The notes beneath the pieces were generated by a model. The model saw only the letters and a list, made by a program, of their open reading frames with translations. It was not told the DNA's origin and ran no database searches. 64,000 nucleotides of DNA from Diogma glabrata (Eukaryota > Arthropoda > Insecta > Diptera > Cylindrotomidae): NCBI GenBank assembly GCA_963693315.1, contig OY856186.1:94948132-95012131 (forward strand), in the 5' to 3' direction. Positions 23,598 to 37,615 of this stretch are shown in pieces (the first letter of the stretch is position 1; every line of letters begins with the position of its first letter). The position numbers and the translations under genes are program-made.

Positions 23598-23666
23598 AGC
23601 AATGCTTAAATGTATCGTATTGGTGCTCTATGCATTAGCACCAATACGATACATTTAAGCATTGCT
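23598..23666. repeat. Perfect 30-bp-arm hairpin
   Basis: Arm 1 (23598-23627) begins AGCAATGCTTAAATGTATCG and arm 2 (23637-23666) is its exact reverse complement, beginning AGCACCAATACGATACATTT. The loop is nine bases, CTATGCATT. There is not one mismatch in 30 pairs, so it is recent or maintained. Confidence 0.95.
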
Positions 23667-23892
23667 ATGTACATATTTTATATAATTGCAAACCATAAGA
23701 ACATATTTGTTGTAAATTAGAAATATGTATTTGCTAAAAAATAATTTAACATAATTTTCATATAAATGCTTTCATATAAATGTTTGTCACATTATACATT
23801 AACTATTCCTTTTAATGATAATTCCGAAAAGTGAAAAAAAAAATTGATCAGAGATAACTAAGCGAATAATGTTTTATTATTATAAAATATGA

Positions 23893-23974
23893 TTGATTTA
23901 GTAATTTCGTCTTTATTACCATACAGCATAAGGTTGATTTACTAATTTCGTCTTTATTACCATACAGCATAAAG
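23893..23974. repeat. 41-bp direct duplication
   Basis: The segment with TTGATTTAGTAATTTCGTC and CTTTATTACCATACAGCATA occurs twice back to back, with one or two differences (TTAG/TTAC, AAGG/AAAGG). Confidence 0.88.
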
Positions 23975-24435
23975 GTTAAAATATAACTTAAACAAGCGTG
24001 ACGCGGTTTCTCGATTAACACCCCATCAAAATATTTACAACGAGCGCAAAGAAGTATAACTTCAAAAATAATTAATTTTCTTATTAATATCGAAATGATA
24101 TAAATTTGAACGAAACGGCTAAAAGGCATTATAGCAATAATTTTAAAACACTACTTTATCGAAAAATTTAAATGCCGTAAGTGGAGTTTTTATGAATAAA
24201 TAGGAATAATTTTAATGTTCTATAAAAAAAATAGACAAAAACAATGAAAAATCAATATAGGGTCCGCGTTGAACCCCGAACCTTTCTCACAACCCACTAC
24301 ATCGACAATGACAACGAAACGTTTTTTATGTTCTAGCTAAAATACTTTTTACATATTATGCTTAATATATTCTTTTCAGATAATTCAGTTGTTTCAGTCA
24401 AATCGAACACGGCTATTATGAAATATTTCTCTATA

Positions 24436-24581
24436 GCAGGCTACAGACCTAGAATCAATTTGTCAATCAATTCGAAAACGAAAATAAACGAAATAAAATT
24501 TAGTGTAAAATCCCCTAAATTTTATTTCGTTTATTTTCGTTTTCAATTGATTGACAAATTGATTGAAGTTCTGTAGCCTGC
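24436..24581. mobile_element. 146-bp hairpin MITE
   Basis: The ends GCAGGCTACAGA and TCTGTAGCCTGC are exact inverted repeats. The arms continue almost perfectly for about 65 bp (ATCAATTTGTCAATCAATT, GAAAACGAAAATAAACGAAA and their complements) around a 13-base centre. The layout is that of a small fold-back element; no clear target duplication was seen. Confidence 0.85.
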
Positions 24582-24866
24582 TTATCTTGTTTTGCAAAGA
24601 AAGAACAGATCAACTTTATGAATTGTTTCATTAATTTCTAATCAATAGAAAATATTTAAAAACAAAGAAATATAATAATTAAATCAAAGAAAATCAAAGA
24701 AAAATAATAATATTTAAAAACAAAGAAAAATAATAAGTCTATTCAGTCCGAAAGCAAAGCATAAACTAAATTGAAATTTGAAAAGAAAATATAAAATACT
24801 ATTTACTAAATAGAAATTTAATAAACTTCGTTTATGTTTCGTTTTTTATTTTTCTTCGTTCCCTAC

Positions 24867-25393
24867 CAGTGTTGCCACTTGTATACATTTGTATCCATTT
24901 GGATACATTATTTAAAAAATTTACTAAATGGATACTGGATACAAAAAATTCACAAAACTGCTTAAATGGATACAATTTATTGACAAGGAAAACATTCTGT
25001 TTAAAATGCATTTTAACTGTTTGGTTTTCCAAAAACTTTGAAAATGTTTATAAAATTTGTTACATTGTTCGTCTATTCTCTTTTAGTAGAAGATAAAGGG
25101 AAAAAAATTGGCGAATTTTACAGTTTTTAATAAACGATCGCTTTTTTTGTAAACAATTCTGAATTGACTGCACTTAAGGTTACATTATATCGGAAGCGTT
25201 ACAATGAACTAAAGGAAGGTATATTTTGCCGCTGAAACCGCACAATATAGGTATTAGGTATTTCTAAAATAGGATTGCTTAAATTAGCAACATCAAAAAA
25301 TCATGTTACATTTTTCCAAAAAAATGGATACATTTGGATACTATTTTTTTTATAAAATTGGATACATTTTAATTTTTTTGAGTGGCAACGCTG
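24867..25393. mobile_element. 527-bp non-autonomous hAT element with perfect target duplication
   Basis: The ends CAGTGTTGCCACT and AGTGGCAACGCTG are inverted repeats with one mismatch. Both sides carry the same 8-mer, TTCCCTAC (24859-24866 and 25394-25401). Subterminal GGATACATTTGGATAC-like words occur at both ends in several copies, a pattern of hAT transposase binding sites. The interior contains no transposase. Confidence 0.9.
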
Positions 25394-25456
25394 TTCCCTA
25401 CCGTATACTCTTCAGTCGTCTTTCCTAACGTATGGCTACGCTTTTCCTTTTTTGTG

Positions 25457-27046
<1,590 letters not shown>

Positions 27047-27121
<75 letters not shown>
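27047..27121. repeat. (TA)n tract, second segment
   Basis: Pure TA between the Tigger-like element and the jockey fragment. Confidence 0.97.
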
Positions 27122-27127
<6 letters not shown>

Positions 27128-27136
27128 TCAACTATA

Positions 27137-29725
<2,589 letters not shown>

Positions 29726-31230
29726 TTATGTCCAAAAAAAATGAAAAAATATGGTGGCAGAAAGGTCTAGATATCTATACAATCGAAATTAGTCAAAAAA
29801 CGACGCTTGTTACGTATAACTGGACATAAATTGGCAATCACAAATTTTAAATTTTTCTCTCTCTCTGGCGTTTACATCATATGAGAAGATTTTGCTTTTT
29901 TTATCGTTCTATATGATGGAGCCCTTTCATTTGGAAGGCCATTTGGAAACCATCTAGTCCGGTTGGATTTAATGAATTCGATTACATCGCAGCTTCCAAA
30001 CAGCTGTCTGATTTCGTGATTCATTCGGGTTCTATACAGATTTTTACCAACTTTACATGAATCATAAATAGTTCGTATGACCTTCCTTTCGAATGTTGAT
30101 AGAATTCTACAGTCTATGGCAGTCAGTGTCCAGTTTTCATTTCCAAAACTAAGTACAGGTCGAGTTAATGCTTTGTAAAGTGTGAACTTAAATCACTGCG
30201 AAAGATGTTTTGATCGCAGACAAATTTTACACACAAAACGAAAATATGCTATCATTCCTAGAGCCGCTGCTTGATTTAGCTCAAACTTCAGCACAGTGCA
30301 TGTTTTTGTCCCACCTTTCGGTTTATATGTCACTCGCCAAGATTTGCGCCTACTCATTTTTCTGAATTTAAAAAATCAGGAGGCTCTAGATATCCATGTA
30401 ATCGAAATTAGTCAAAATACTACGCTTACTACTTAAAACTGGCCTTAAATCGACAATCACAAATTTACATACAAAACGAAAGTATATGTTGCCATTCACT
30501 CATTGCTCGATTAAACTCAAACTTCAGTTTTTATGTTACTCGACCAAGATTTGCGACCACCAGCTTTTTTTAATTTAAAAAAGGGAGAATCCGTTGCTTA
30601 TTTTGCGAAATTTTTGTCCTAAAAAGTGAAAAAATATGCTGGCAGCTTTAGATATTCATGTAATGTAAATTAGTCAAAATACGACGGTTGCTACGAAAAA
30701 CTGACCATAATTCGCCAATCACAAATTTTACATACAAAACGAAATTATGCTGCCATTCCTAGACCCGTTTCTCAATTAAGCTCAAACTTCAGCACAGTGC
30801 TTGTTTTGATGCCACCTTTCAGTTTATATGTTACTCGTCAATATTTGTAACTACTCATTTTTCTGAATTCAAAAGAGGGTAGGTTAACATTGCATAATTT
30901 TCGAAATTTTTGTCAAAAAAAATGAAAAAATATGGTGACAGGAAGCTCTAGATATCCATGTAATCGAAATTAGTTAAAATACGACGCTTGCTACGTAAAA
31001 CTGGCCTCAAATCGACTTTCACAAATTTTACATACAAAACGAAAGTATGCTGCCATTCAGCCTAGACCCATTGCTCGATTAAGCTCAAAACTCAACACGG
31101 TGCATGTTTTTGTTCCACTTTTCAGTTTATATGCCAAGATTTACGACTACTCGTTTTTAATTTTAAAAAGGGTAGCCTAACTCCGTGCATATTTTGCGAA
31201 ATTTTTGTCCAAAAGACGTAGATTGAAACA
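29726..31230. repeat. Tandem array of 260-300 bp units (four units)
   Basis: The landmark TAGATAT-CATGTAATCGAAATTAG (split words) occurs at 29768, 30387, 30649 and 30949. Each unit also has ACGACGCTTG, CACAAATTTTACATACAAAACGA-type sequence, GCTGCCATTC, CTCAAACTTCAGCACAGTGC and TTTTTCTGAATT. Periods are 262 and 300 between the last three; the first is stretched by a 370-bp retrotransposon insertion. Confidence 0.85.
29850..30219 (-). pseudogene. C-terminal piece of an RTE/CR1-like non-LTR element with 10-bp target duplication
   Basis: On the minus strand about 105 codons are open, reading ALTRPVLSFGNENWTLTAID, then ILSTFERKVIRTIYDS, then YRTRMNHEIRQLFGSCDVIE, FIKSNRTRW and a stop. This is the well-known reverse-transcriptase C-terminus in which a Glu-Arg-Lys-Ile-Ile-Arg block is followed by YRxRxNxELxxLFG and IKxxRLRW. 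Insertion is marked by the direct repeat ACAAATTTTA at 29840-29849 and 30220-30229. The 3' end carries a CT (GA) microsatellite. The copy is 5'-truncated and belongs to a lineage like that at 42951-43735, unlike the jockey copies. Confidence 0.82.
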
Positions 31231-31968
31231 AAGACAACGCAGTTAAGGGTTAAACAAACATATAACTTGTATAATTTTAAGCCAGCACTATACGAGTCAG
31301 AAATTTTGATTTGTCTACTTATCCAAAACATTTTCTGAACAAAAACGAAAACTTTTTCTGATTAAAATGTTCTAACCAATAAACGCCTATTCGCAAAAAA
31401 TTGAATTAAATTAAGATTGACGACATAAAAAATTGAAAAGAAATGATGTAGGTTATATTTTCATTTGTTTTTGGTATTAAAAAGTAAATCGATATAACGC
31501 TTAAGCGGATATCTTCAAAAAACAAGGATTAATGGTTATTAAAATATTTTCCGACTTTTCTCATTTCTTTAAAGATTAAAAAAATTCAGTTTTAAATTGA
31601 TGTGTTTGAAAAGTCATATGATTGATTATTATTTTTGCACTACATGTTCATGGTACAAATAAAATAATACATTGAATTACGCAAATGTAATCCGAAAATA
31701 AAATCAAAATTTTAAATTTTTTTATGAACAAAGAAAGAGTAATTAAATAATGCAGGTTATGTTTTTGGAAAAGAAAACAATAATTATGTTCATATTTTGT
31801 AATTACGTGTTCTAAAGTAATTACAACCGATTTGCCTAATAAATTTATATACGAATATATTTCATAAACGCTTTTTTTTGTTACTTTTTCAACCATAAAA
31901 AATAAATTCTACTTAAATTAAATTGTGGTTGTGTACAGTCAAACATTTTTTTATGATTACATACATAC
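31231..31968. other. Intron 2, 5' end, unassigned
   Basis: No supported feature before the exon 2 donor. Confidence 0.5.
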
Positions 31969-32126
31969 CTTTTCTTCAAAAACGAACACATCACAGCCAT
32001 CTGTTTCACAACATAACCGTAGACATTCTTCACGTGATCCTAAATCAGCGTTATCCAAAAATTTAGCTCCAATCGAACGAGATTCTTCTGTTCGAATAAT
32101 AGTGTCTTCATGTACATCAAAACGGC
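31969..32126 (-). CDS. Exon 2 of MANSC/LDLa protein: first half of MANSC domain
   Basis: The 158-base exon completes a glycine codon and then encodes 52 residues, beginning RFDVHEDTIIRTEESRSIG and ending CDVFVFEEK. The cysteine pattern EEC-x3-CC-x4-C is the MANSC (motif at N-terminus with seven cysteines) signature. The acceptor is TTTTTTCAG and the donor GTATGT. The exon ends in phase 0 and continues into the exon at 19979, where the domain's last cysteines lie. It is an island in otherwise repetitive DNA. MANSC domains occur in extracellular parts of membrane proteins such as LRP11 and in HAI-1; the biochemical role here is not evident from sequence. Confidence 0.9.
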
Positions 32127-32269
32127 CTGAAAAAAATAATAAGTTAACTTGATTAACTTGTTGATAGTTAAGTTTTCCTCTGCGTCAAAAGACCCATTTT
32201 CCTTTTATTTTATTTTTAATATTATTATCCTATCATGAAATTTTGACCTCTATAAAGAAAGCAAAAGAT

Positions 32270-32390
32270 TTGGGTCCATCAACACCATTGAACGCGTGTT
32301 GTTTTGGAACATTGGTCTTAAACGGTTTTTATGTGGACTTTGACCGATACTGTAATTCCAACCACATTACATATTTTATTTAAAAAAAAA
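32270..32390 (+). pseudogene. Jockey 3' UTR fragment
   Basis: The order CATCAACACCATTGAACG, GTTGTTTTGGAACATTGGTC, TTAAACGGTTTTTATGTG, then ACATATTTTATTTAAAAAAA follows the 3' end of the family at 57035-57175 and 49030-49171, much diverged. It lies just inside intron 1. Confidence 0.7.
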
Positions 32391-32940
32391 CATAAACAGG
32401 AGCATATATATATATGGCCTAAAAAAGTAGCTGAGAACCAAAAATTCGCAAAGGACTGTGTTTTTGTTCGAACAATTCCTGAGAAATTTCAACCCGATTT
32501 CTATAAAAAATTATGATATTATAGGGATGAATATGCAAACGAATAATATATACAAAACAAACTCTACTCATTTAATTTCAAGCTTTCAAGCTTGATTAAC
32601 GCAATTATCATGATCCTACACTCAAACTAAACGATTTATTTACACTCAAACTAAACGCTATATACAAAAATGTATGGAAATCATGTATTGACAAACTTAC
32701 TACAGTCTTACCGCGAACATAAGATCTGGTTATTTTAAACGAATAAAAAAATAGCCGGTTCACCTATTTAATTAGAAGGACCAGTTCTTTTATTTGAAAT
32801 TTTTATGCCTACTTTATCACTGCCATCTCTAGCTAGTTAAACTATTTCTTTTTATACAAATTTAATAATTATATTAATTTTGAAATACCATTTTCTTTTA
32901 ATATGTTTATATTGTATTATATTAGCTATGGCCATTATAG
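32391..32940. other. Intron 1, unassigned
   Basis: The pair AAACTAAACGATTTATTTAC / AAACTAAACGCTATATAC shows a small direct duplication (32625-32660); otherwise nothing recognised. Confidence 0.5.
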
Positions 32941-33249
32941 ACTTGTAGACCAGGGTAGAACCCTTTAAAAATAATAAAAAGTGAAAAAATAATAGTAGGA
33001 TGAAACCCATTAGAAAAGGAGGAGAATATTTTAAAAATGAAAAGAAAAATAATTTACGGGCGATCTGAGGTCGGGAAGGGGAAGGGGGTGAGTTTTTAAA
33101 CGGTAAAAACGGTTTATCTCGATTTCCGGCAAAACTAAAAGTCCTATGGAAAAAAGTTATATAGCAAAGTTGTAGGTAACAAAAATATCTAAAACTTTTG
33201 GATCAACACTTTTTTCACATAACCTCAAAATTTATGTGAAAAATTCAAA

Positions 33250-33750
33250 ACACCAAGTTTTTGGTTTTTATTTTTATCTTTTACAAAAAATTTTTTTTCA
33301 CGAAATTTGGTGAAAACGTACCTTTTTATGTCCCAAATACGCTGTAATTTATTTGATTTGAAATATTTATTTTTTCACCTTATTTTGAATTAATATCGAA
33401 AAAGCACCCTAATTTTCAATCGAAAGTTCACCCGTCAAAATATCAGTTATTTTCAAAAAGTTGGTATGCTTTCTGTTCGTTGAAATTTCTACTTTTCGAT
33501 GGTGAAAAGAAAATAAATTACTATAGTAAATCTTCTCAGAAAATGCAAAATATTAATTGAATTTTCGATTCAAAAAACCAAGTTTTTGGTTTTTTATCTT
33601 TATCTTTTACAAAAAATGTTTGTTTTCACGAAATTTAGTGAAAACTTACCTTTTTATGTCCCAAATACGCTGTAATTTATTTGATTTGAAATATTTATTT
33701 TTTCATATTATTTTGAATTAATATCGAAAAAGCACCCTAATTCTCAATCG
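33250..33750. repeat. Two direct ~175-bp repeats inside the fold-back
   Basis: The copies at about 33250-33425 and 33573-33750 share CCAAGTTTTTGGTTTT, TTTATGTCCCAAATACGCTG, TAATTTATTTGATTTGAAAT and ATATCGAAAAAGCACCCTAA, spaced 323 bp apart. Confidence 0.85.
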
Positions 33751-33954
33751 AAAATTCAATTCATTTTTTGCATTTTCTGAGAAGATTTACAATAGTAATT
33801 TATTTTTTTTATTATTATAGAGAATTATGGCATTATAAGTTTATAAAAATAATGTCAAGCGTGTCAAAAAATGATTTCATTGATTTTTTTAGCCAATTTT
33901 TTGGGAAAAAAATGTAGCTGTTTTTATGACGTAAATGTAATTGAAAATGAAATT

Positions 33955-34930
33955 GGACATGGAAATTTTTGAATTTGTTACAGTTTTTAAAATATTTTTG
34001 GAATTTTGAAAAAAGTATGTATTTTTGATTTTGTAATAATTTTTGCAATATTTTTAGAATTTTGGAAAAAGTTTTAATTTTTGATTTTGTAATAATTTTT
34101 GGAATATTTTTAGAATGTTGAAAAAAGTTTGATTTTATTATAATTTTTACAATATTTTTGGAATTTTGAAAGAAATATGAATTTGGGATCTTGTAATATT
34201 TTCTCGAATCGCTAAATTGAAGGTTTTTGAATAGTTTGCTGAAAATGAAAATGAAATTGGACATATGGACATTTTTGAATTTGTTATAGTTTTTGAATAT
34301 TTTTGAAATTTTGAAAAAGTTTCAATTTTTGATTTTGTAAGAATTTTTGGAATATCTTTAGAATTTTAAAAAATTTTAAATTTTATAACAATTTTTGTAA
34401 TTTTAGAAAAAGTTTCAATTTTTGATATTGTTATAATTTTTGCTATATTTTTAGTTTTGGAAAAAGTTTGAATTTTTGAATTTTTAAGAAATTTTGGAAT
34501 ATTATTGGAATCTAGAAAAAGTTTAAATATTTGATTTTATTCCAATTTTTGGAATGTTTTTAGAATTTAAAAAAAAATTTTTTTAATTTTATATATATTT
34601 TTAGAATTTTGAAATAAGGTTCAATTTTTGAATTTTTAAGAATTTTTGGAATATTATTAGAATTTAGAAAAAGTTTAAATATTTGATTTTATTCTAATTT
34701 TTGGAATATTTGGAGTTTTGAAAAAAGTTTGAATTTTTGATTTTGAATAATTTTTGCAATATTTTCAGAATTTTTGAAAAAAGTTTAATCTTTGATTTTT
34801 GGAATATTTTTAGGATTTTGGAAAAGGTTTGATTTTATTTATTTTTTACGAAATTTTTGGAATTTTGAAAGAATTATGTATTTGTGATTTTGTAATATTT
34901 TCTCGAAACACTAAATGGAGAGGTTTTTGA
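33955..34930. repeat. Minisatellite based on TTTTTGATTTTGTAATAATT, first block
   Basis: Degenerate units of about 55-60 bp alternate the words TTTTTGATTTTGTAATAATT, TTTGGAATATTTTTAGAATT and TTGGAAAAAGTTTGAATT. A longer repeat ends with TTTTCTCGAA-CGCTAAAT and TAGTTTGCTGA (34187-34250 and 34895-34945). Confidence 0.9.
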
Positions 34931-34958
34931 GTAGTTTGCTGAGTTTAACTAAAAACCA

Positions 34959-35158
34959 NNNNNNNNNNNNNNNNNNNNNNNNNNNNNNNNNNNNNNNNNN
35001 NNNNNNNNNNNNNNNNNNNNNNNNNNNNNNNNNNNNNNNNNNNNNNNNNNNNNNNNNNNNNNNNNNNNNNNNNNNNNNNNNNNNNNNNNNNNNNNNNNNN
35101 NNNNNNNNNNNNNNNNNNNNNNNNNNNNNNNNNNNNNNNNNNNNNNNNNNNNNNNNNN
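34959..35158. other. Assembly gap (200 N)
   Basis: Exactly 200 N inside the fold-back/minisatellite region; the satellite probably collapsed here. Confidence 1.
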
Positions 35159-35446
35159 TTTTACACTTAAAAACTCACCCCCTTCCCCTTCCCGACCTTA
35201 GTTCGCCCGTAAATTATTTTCCTTTCATTTTTATAATATTCTCCTCCTTTTCTAATGGGTTTCATCCTACTATTATTTTTTTGTTTTCAAAAATTATCGA
35301 CCCTGGTCTGTTGTAGTTTCCATTAACGTTTTTAAAATTTTTAAAATTTCAGGACTGGTCCTTTTATTTGAAAGATCTTTTATTCGAAAAAACAATGGAA
35401 CTTCCTAAAAGAAATTTTTTTTTCAAAATCGAATATAAGAACCGGC

Positions 35447-35615
35447 TGGCTATTCGATACCGGTATCGATATCCCGATATATTGATATATCGATAAATCG
35501 ATGTTGATATATCGATATATCGATAACGATATGTCGTTAAAAACGATAAATTGATATATTGATATAATACCGATATATCGAAATATCGATAAATCAATAT
35601 TACGATATATCGATT
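35447..35615. repeat. TATCGATA cluster, third site
   Basis: About 170 bp of ATCGATA/TATCGAT words with ATTGATA variants, between the fold-back right arm and the second minisatellite block. Confidence 0.85.
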
Positions 35616-36570
35616 TATTTGTAATAATTTTTGCAATATTTTTAGAATTTTGGAAAAAGTTTGAATATTTAAGAATTTCCGGAATATTATTAGAATTTAG
35701 ATAAAGTTTAAGTATTTGATTTTATTCTAATTTTTGGGATATTTTTGGAATTTTGAAAAATGTTTCGATTTTTGATTTTGTTATAATTTTTGCAATATTT
35801 TTAGAATTCTGAAAAAAAAAAATGAATATTTTAATTTTATATATATTTTTAGAATTTTGAAAAAAGTTTCAATTTTTGATTTTGTAAGAATTTTTGGAAT
35901 ATTCTTAGAATTTTGAAAAATTTTAAATTTTTGATTTTATTATAATTTTTGGAATTTTGAATAAAGCTTCAATTTTTGATTTTGTAATAATTTTTGCAAT
36001 ATTTTTAGAATTTTGGAAAAAGTTTGAATTTTTAAGAATTTTTGGCATTTTATTGGAATTTAGAAAAAGTTTAATATTTGGGAATATTTTTGGAATTTTG
36101 AAAAAAGTTTCAATTTTTGATTTTGTTATAATTTTTGCAATATTTTTAAAATTTTGTATATATTTTTAGAATTTTGTATATATATTTAGAATTTTGAAAA
36201 ATGTTTCAATTTTTGATTTTGTAAGAATTTTAAGAATATTGTTAGACTTTTTAAAAATTTAAAATTTTTGATTTTATTATAATTTTTGGAATTTTTAAAA
36301 ATGTTTCAATTTTTGATTTTGTAATAATTTTTGAAATATTTTTAGAATTTTGGAAAAAGTTTGAATTTTTAAGAATTTTTGGAATATCATTGGAATTTAG
36401 AAAAAGTTTAAATATTTGATTTTATTCTAATTTTTGGAATATTTTTAGAATTTTGAAAAAAGTTTGATTTTAATTAATTTTTACAATATTTTTGGAATTT
36501 TGAAAGAAATATGAATTTGTGATTTTGTAAAATTTTCTCGAAACGCTAAATGGAGAGGTTTTTGTGTAGT
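35616..36570. repeat. TTTTTGATTTTGTAATAATT minisatellite, second block
   Basis: Same unit vocabulary and same terminal block (TTTTCTCGAAACGCTAAATG, GGAGAGGTTTTTG) as the first block, in the same orientation. The duplicate terminal block suggests that one larger array was duplicated or interrupted. Confidence 0.9.
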
Positions 36571-36839
36571 TCGCTGAATGTATCATCTTTTCACTTACTT
36601 ATGTTAATTTATGATCTGTTATAATTTTCCGGCAACGTATTGATGTTTCGTGTTAGTTTTTTAATAAATTTCTAAACAGAAATCAAAAAATACTTGTACT
36701 TTAACAAAGAGTTATGTTTGATATACATCGCTGCCCAAAACTTAAAACCATGTCCTCATAAAAGTTTTTTGCCGAAAACTATATCAAATCCTTAACTCAG
36801 ACCGAAGTCTTGATATCTCAGAGCTGTGAGATTTCAGCC

Positions 36840-37080
36840 CCTTCATATTTTTGTAATGAATTTCAAAAATAGTGCGACATATATTTATTTGGGGATTTAA
36901 AATACTTACGTTTTAGGCCAAAAGTTTCAGCTTACTAAATTTGGTAATTTATTCTTATTAACACTAAAATCACCATCACTGAAAATGGGTTGGTTTTCAT
37001 TTTCATGTATAAATTACTACCATAACGTAATTTTGTTCTTTAATGCATGAGATAACGACTTGCTAGGGTTCGTTACTAGT
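36840..37080 (-). repeat. Diverged inverted partial copy of the 2-kb repeat
   Basis: Read on the minus strand it follows 12820-13050: CCTAGCAAG, TTATCTCAT, AAATTACGTT, TACATGAAAATG, GATTTTAGTGTTAATAA, TTTTAAATCCCCAAATAAAT. About three quarters of positions appear to match. Confidence 0.72.
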
Positions 37081-37089
37081 GCCGGCAAA

Positions 37090-37195
37090 AAAATATCGAT
37101 ATATCGAATAACGATATCGGAATGATAAAATATCGATATATCGGTTTTATCGATATTTTTTTATTTCGATATTTTTTTTTTAATATCGCCCAGCC
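37090..37195. repeat. TATCGATA cluster, fourth site
   Basis: ATATCGATATATCG words with poly-T interruptions, next to the third copy of the 2-kb repeat, as in copies 1 and 2 though on the opposite side. Confidence 0.8.
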
Positions 37196-37514
37196 CTAAC
37201 ACTTACAATTCTGTAATCACGTTTCAACGTTGTAGCTCTACGAATAAAATCTCTTCGGAAATATTTCTGAGCAATATTCTCGACATAAATTAAAGTTGTA
37301 TTTAACGAATTCCTTATGATAAGTCGAATTTCAGATAAGTCTGCGTTAGTGTAAACAGTTCAAATCGGAATTCGAACTTGTTGTAAAGCAATTAATAGAA
37401 AACCAGAGAAGAAGCAATTTTTTTCAAATTGTCGCTTTAGTACAATACTACTCAACAAACACTGTGGCGACACAATGTAAGCACAATGTGGTCACGCGCG
37501 TCATGGCATGTTCT

Positions 37515-37615
37515 CACTTGGACGTCCAAGTGCATCCGCATTTTGTTATCATAGTGCCATCATGGCGTAACGGCTATCATGGTGCCACCATAGCGTAACG
37601 GCATACCCTTTATTT
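37515..37615. repeat. 18-bp palindrome and 25-bp direct repeat
   Basis: CACTTGGACGTCCAAGTG (37515-37532) is a perfect palindrome. Immediately after, ATAGTGCCATCATGGCGTAA and ATGGTGCCACCATAGCGTAA repeat in tandem with CGGCTA/CGGCATA ends. GC content is locally raised (CACGCGCGTCATGG). Confidence 0.75.

Larger units (their letters stand above)
32945..35318. mobile_element. Fold-back element with ~160-bp terminal inverted arms, containing a gap
   Basis: Left arm 32948-33103 (AGACCAGGGT, AATAATAGTAGGATGAAACC, CATTAGAAAAGGAGGAGAAT, GGTCGGGAAGGGGAAGGGGG) is repeated inverted at 35162-35312. The interior holds two direct copies of a ~175-bp block (33250-33425 and 33573-33750), a short inverted pair around 33495/33790, a minisatellite and the 200-N gap. 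No transposase is visible. Confidence 0.82.

Noticed and set aside
33833..36169. Frames rich in Phe, Ile and Lys (FDFVIIFAIFLEFWKK)
   Set aside because: Translations of the AT-rich minisatellite, present because the unit lacks stops in one frame.
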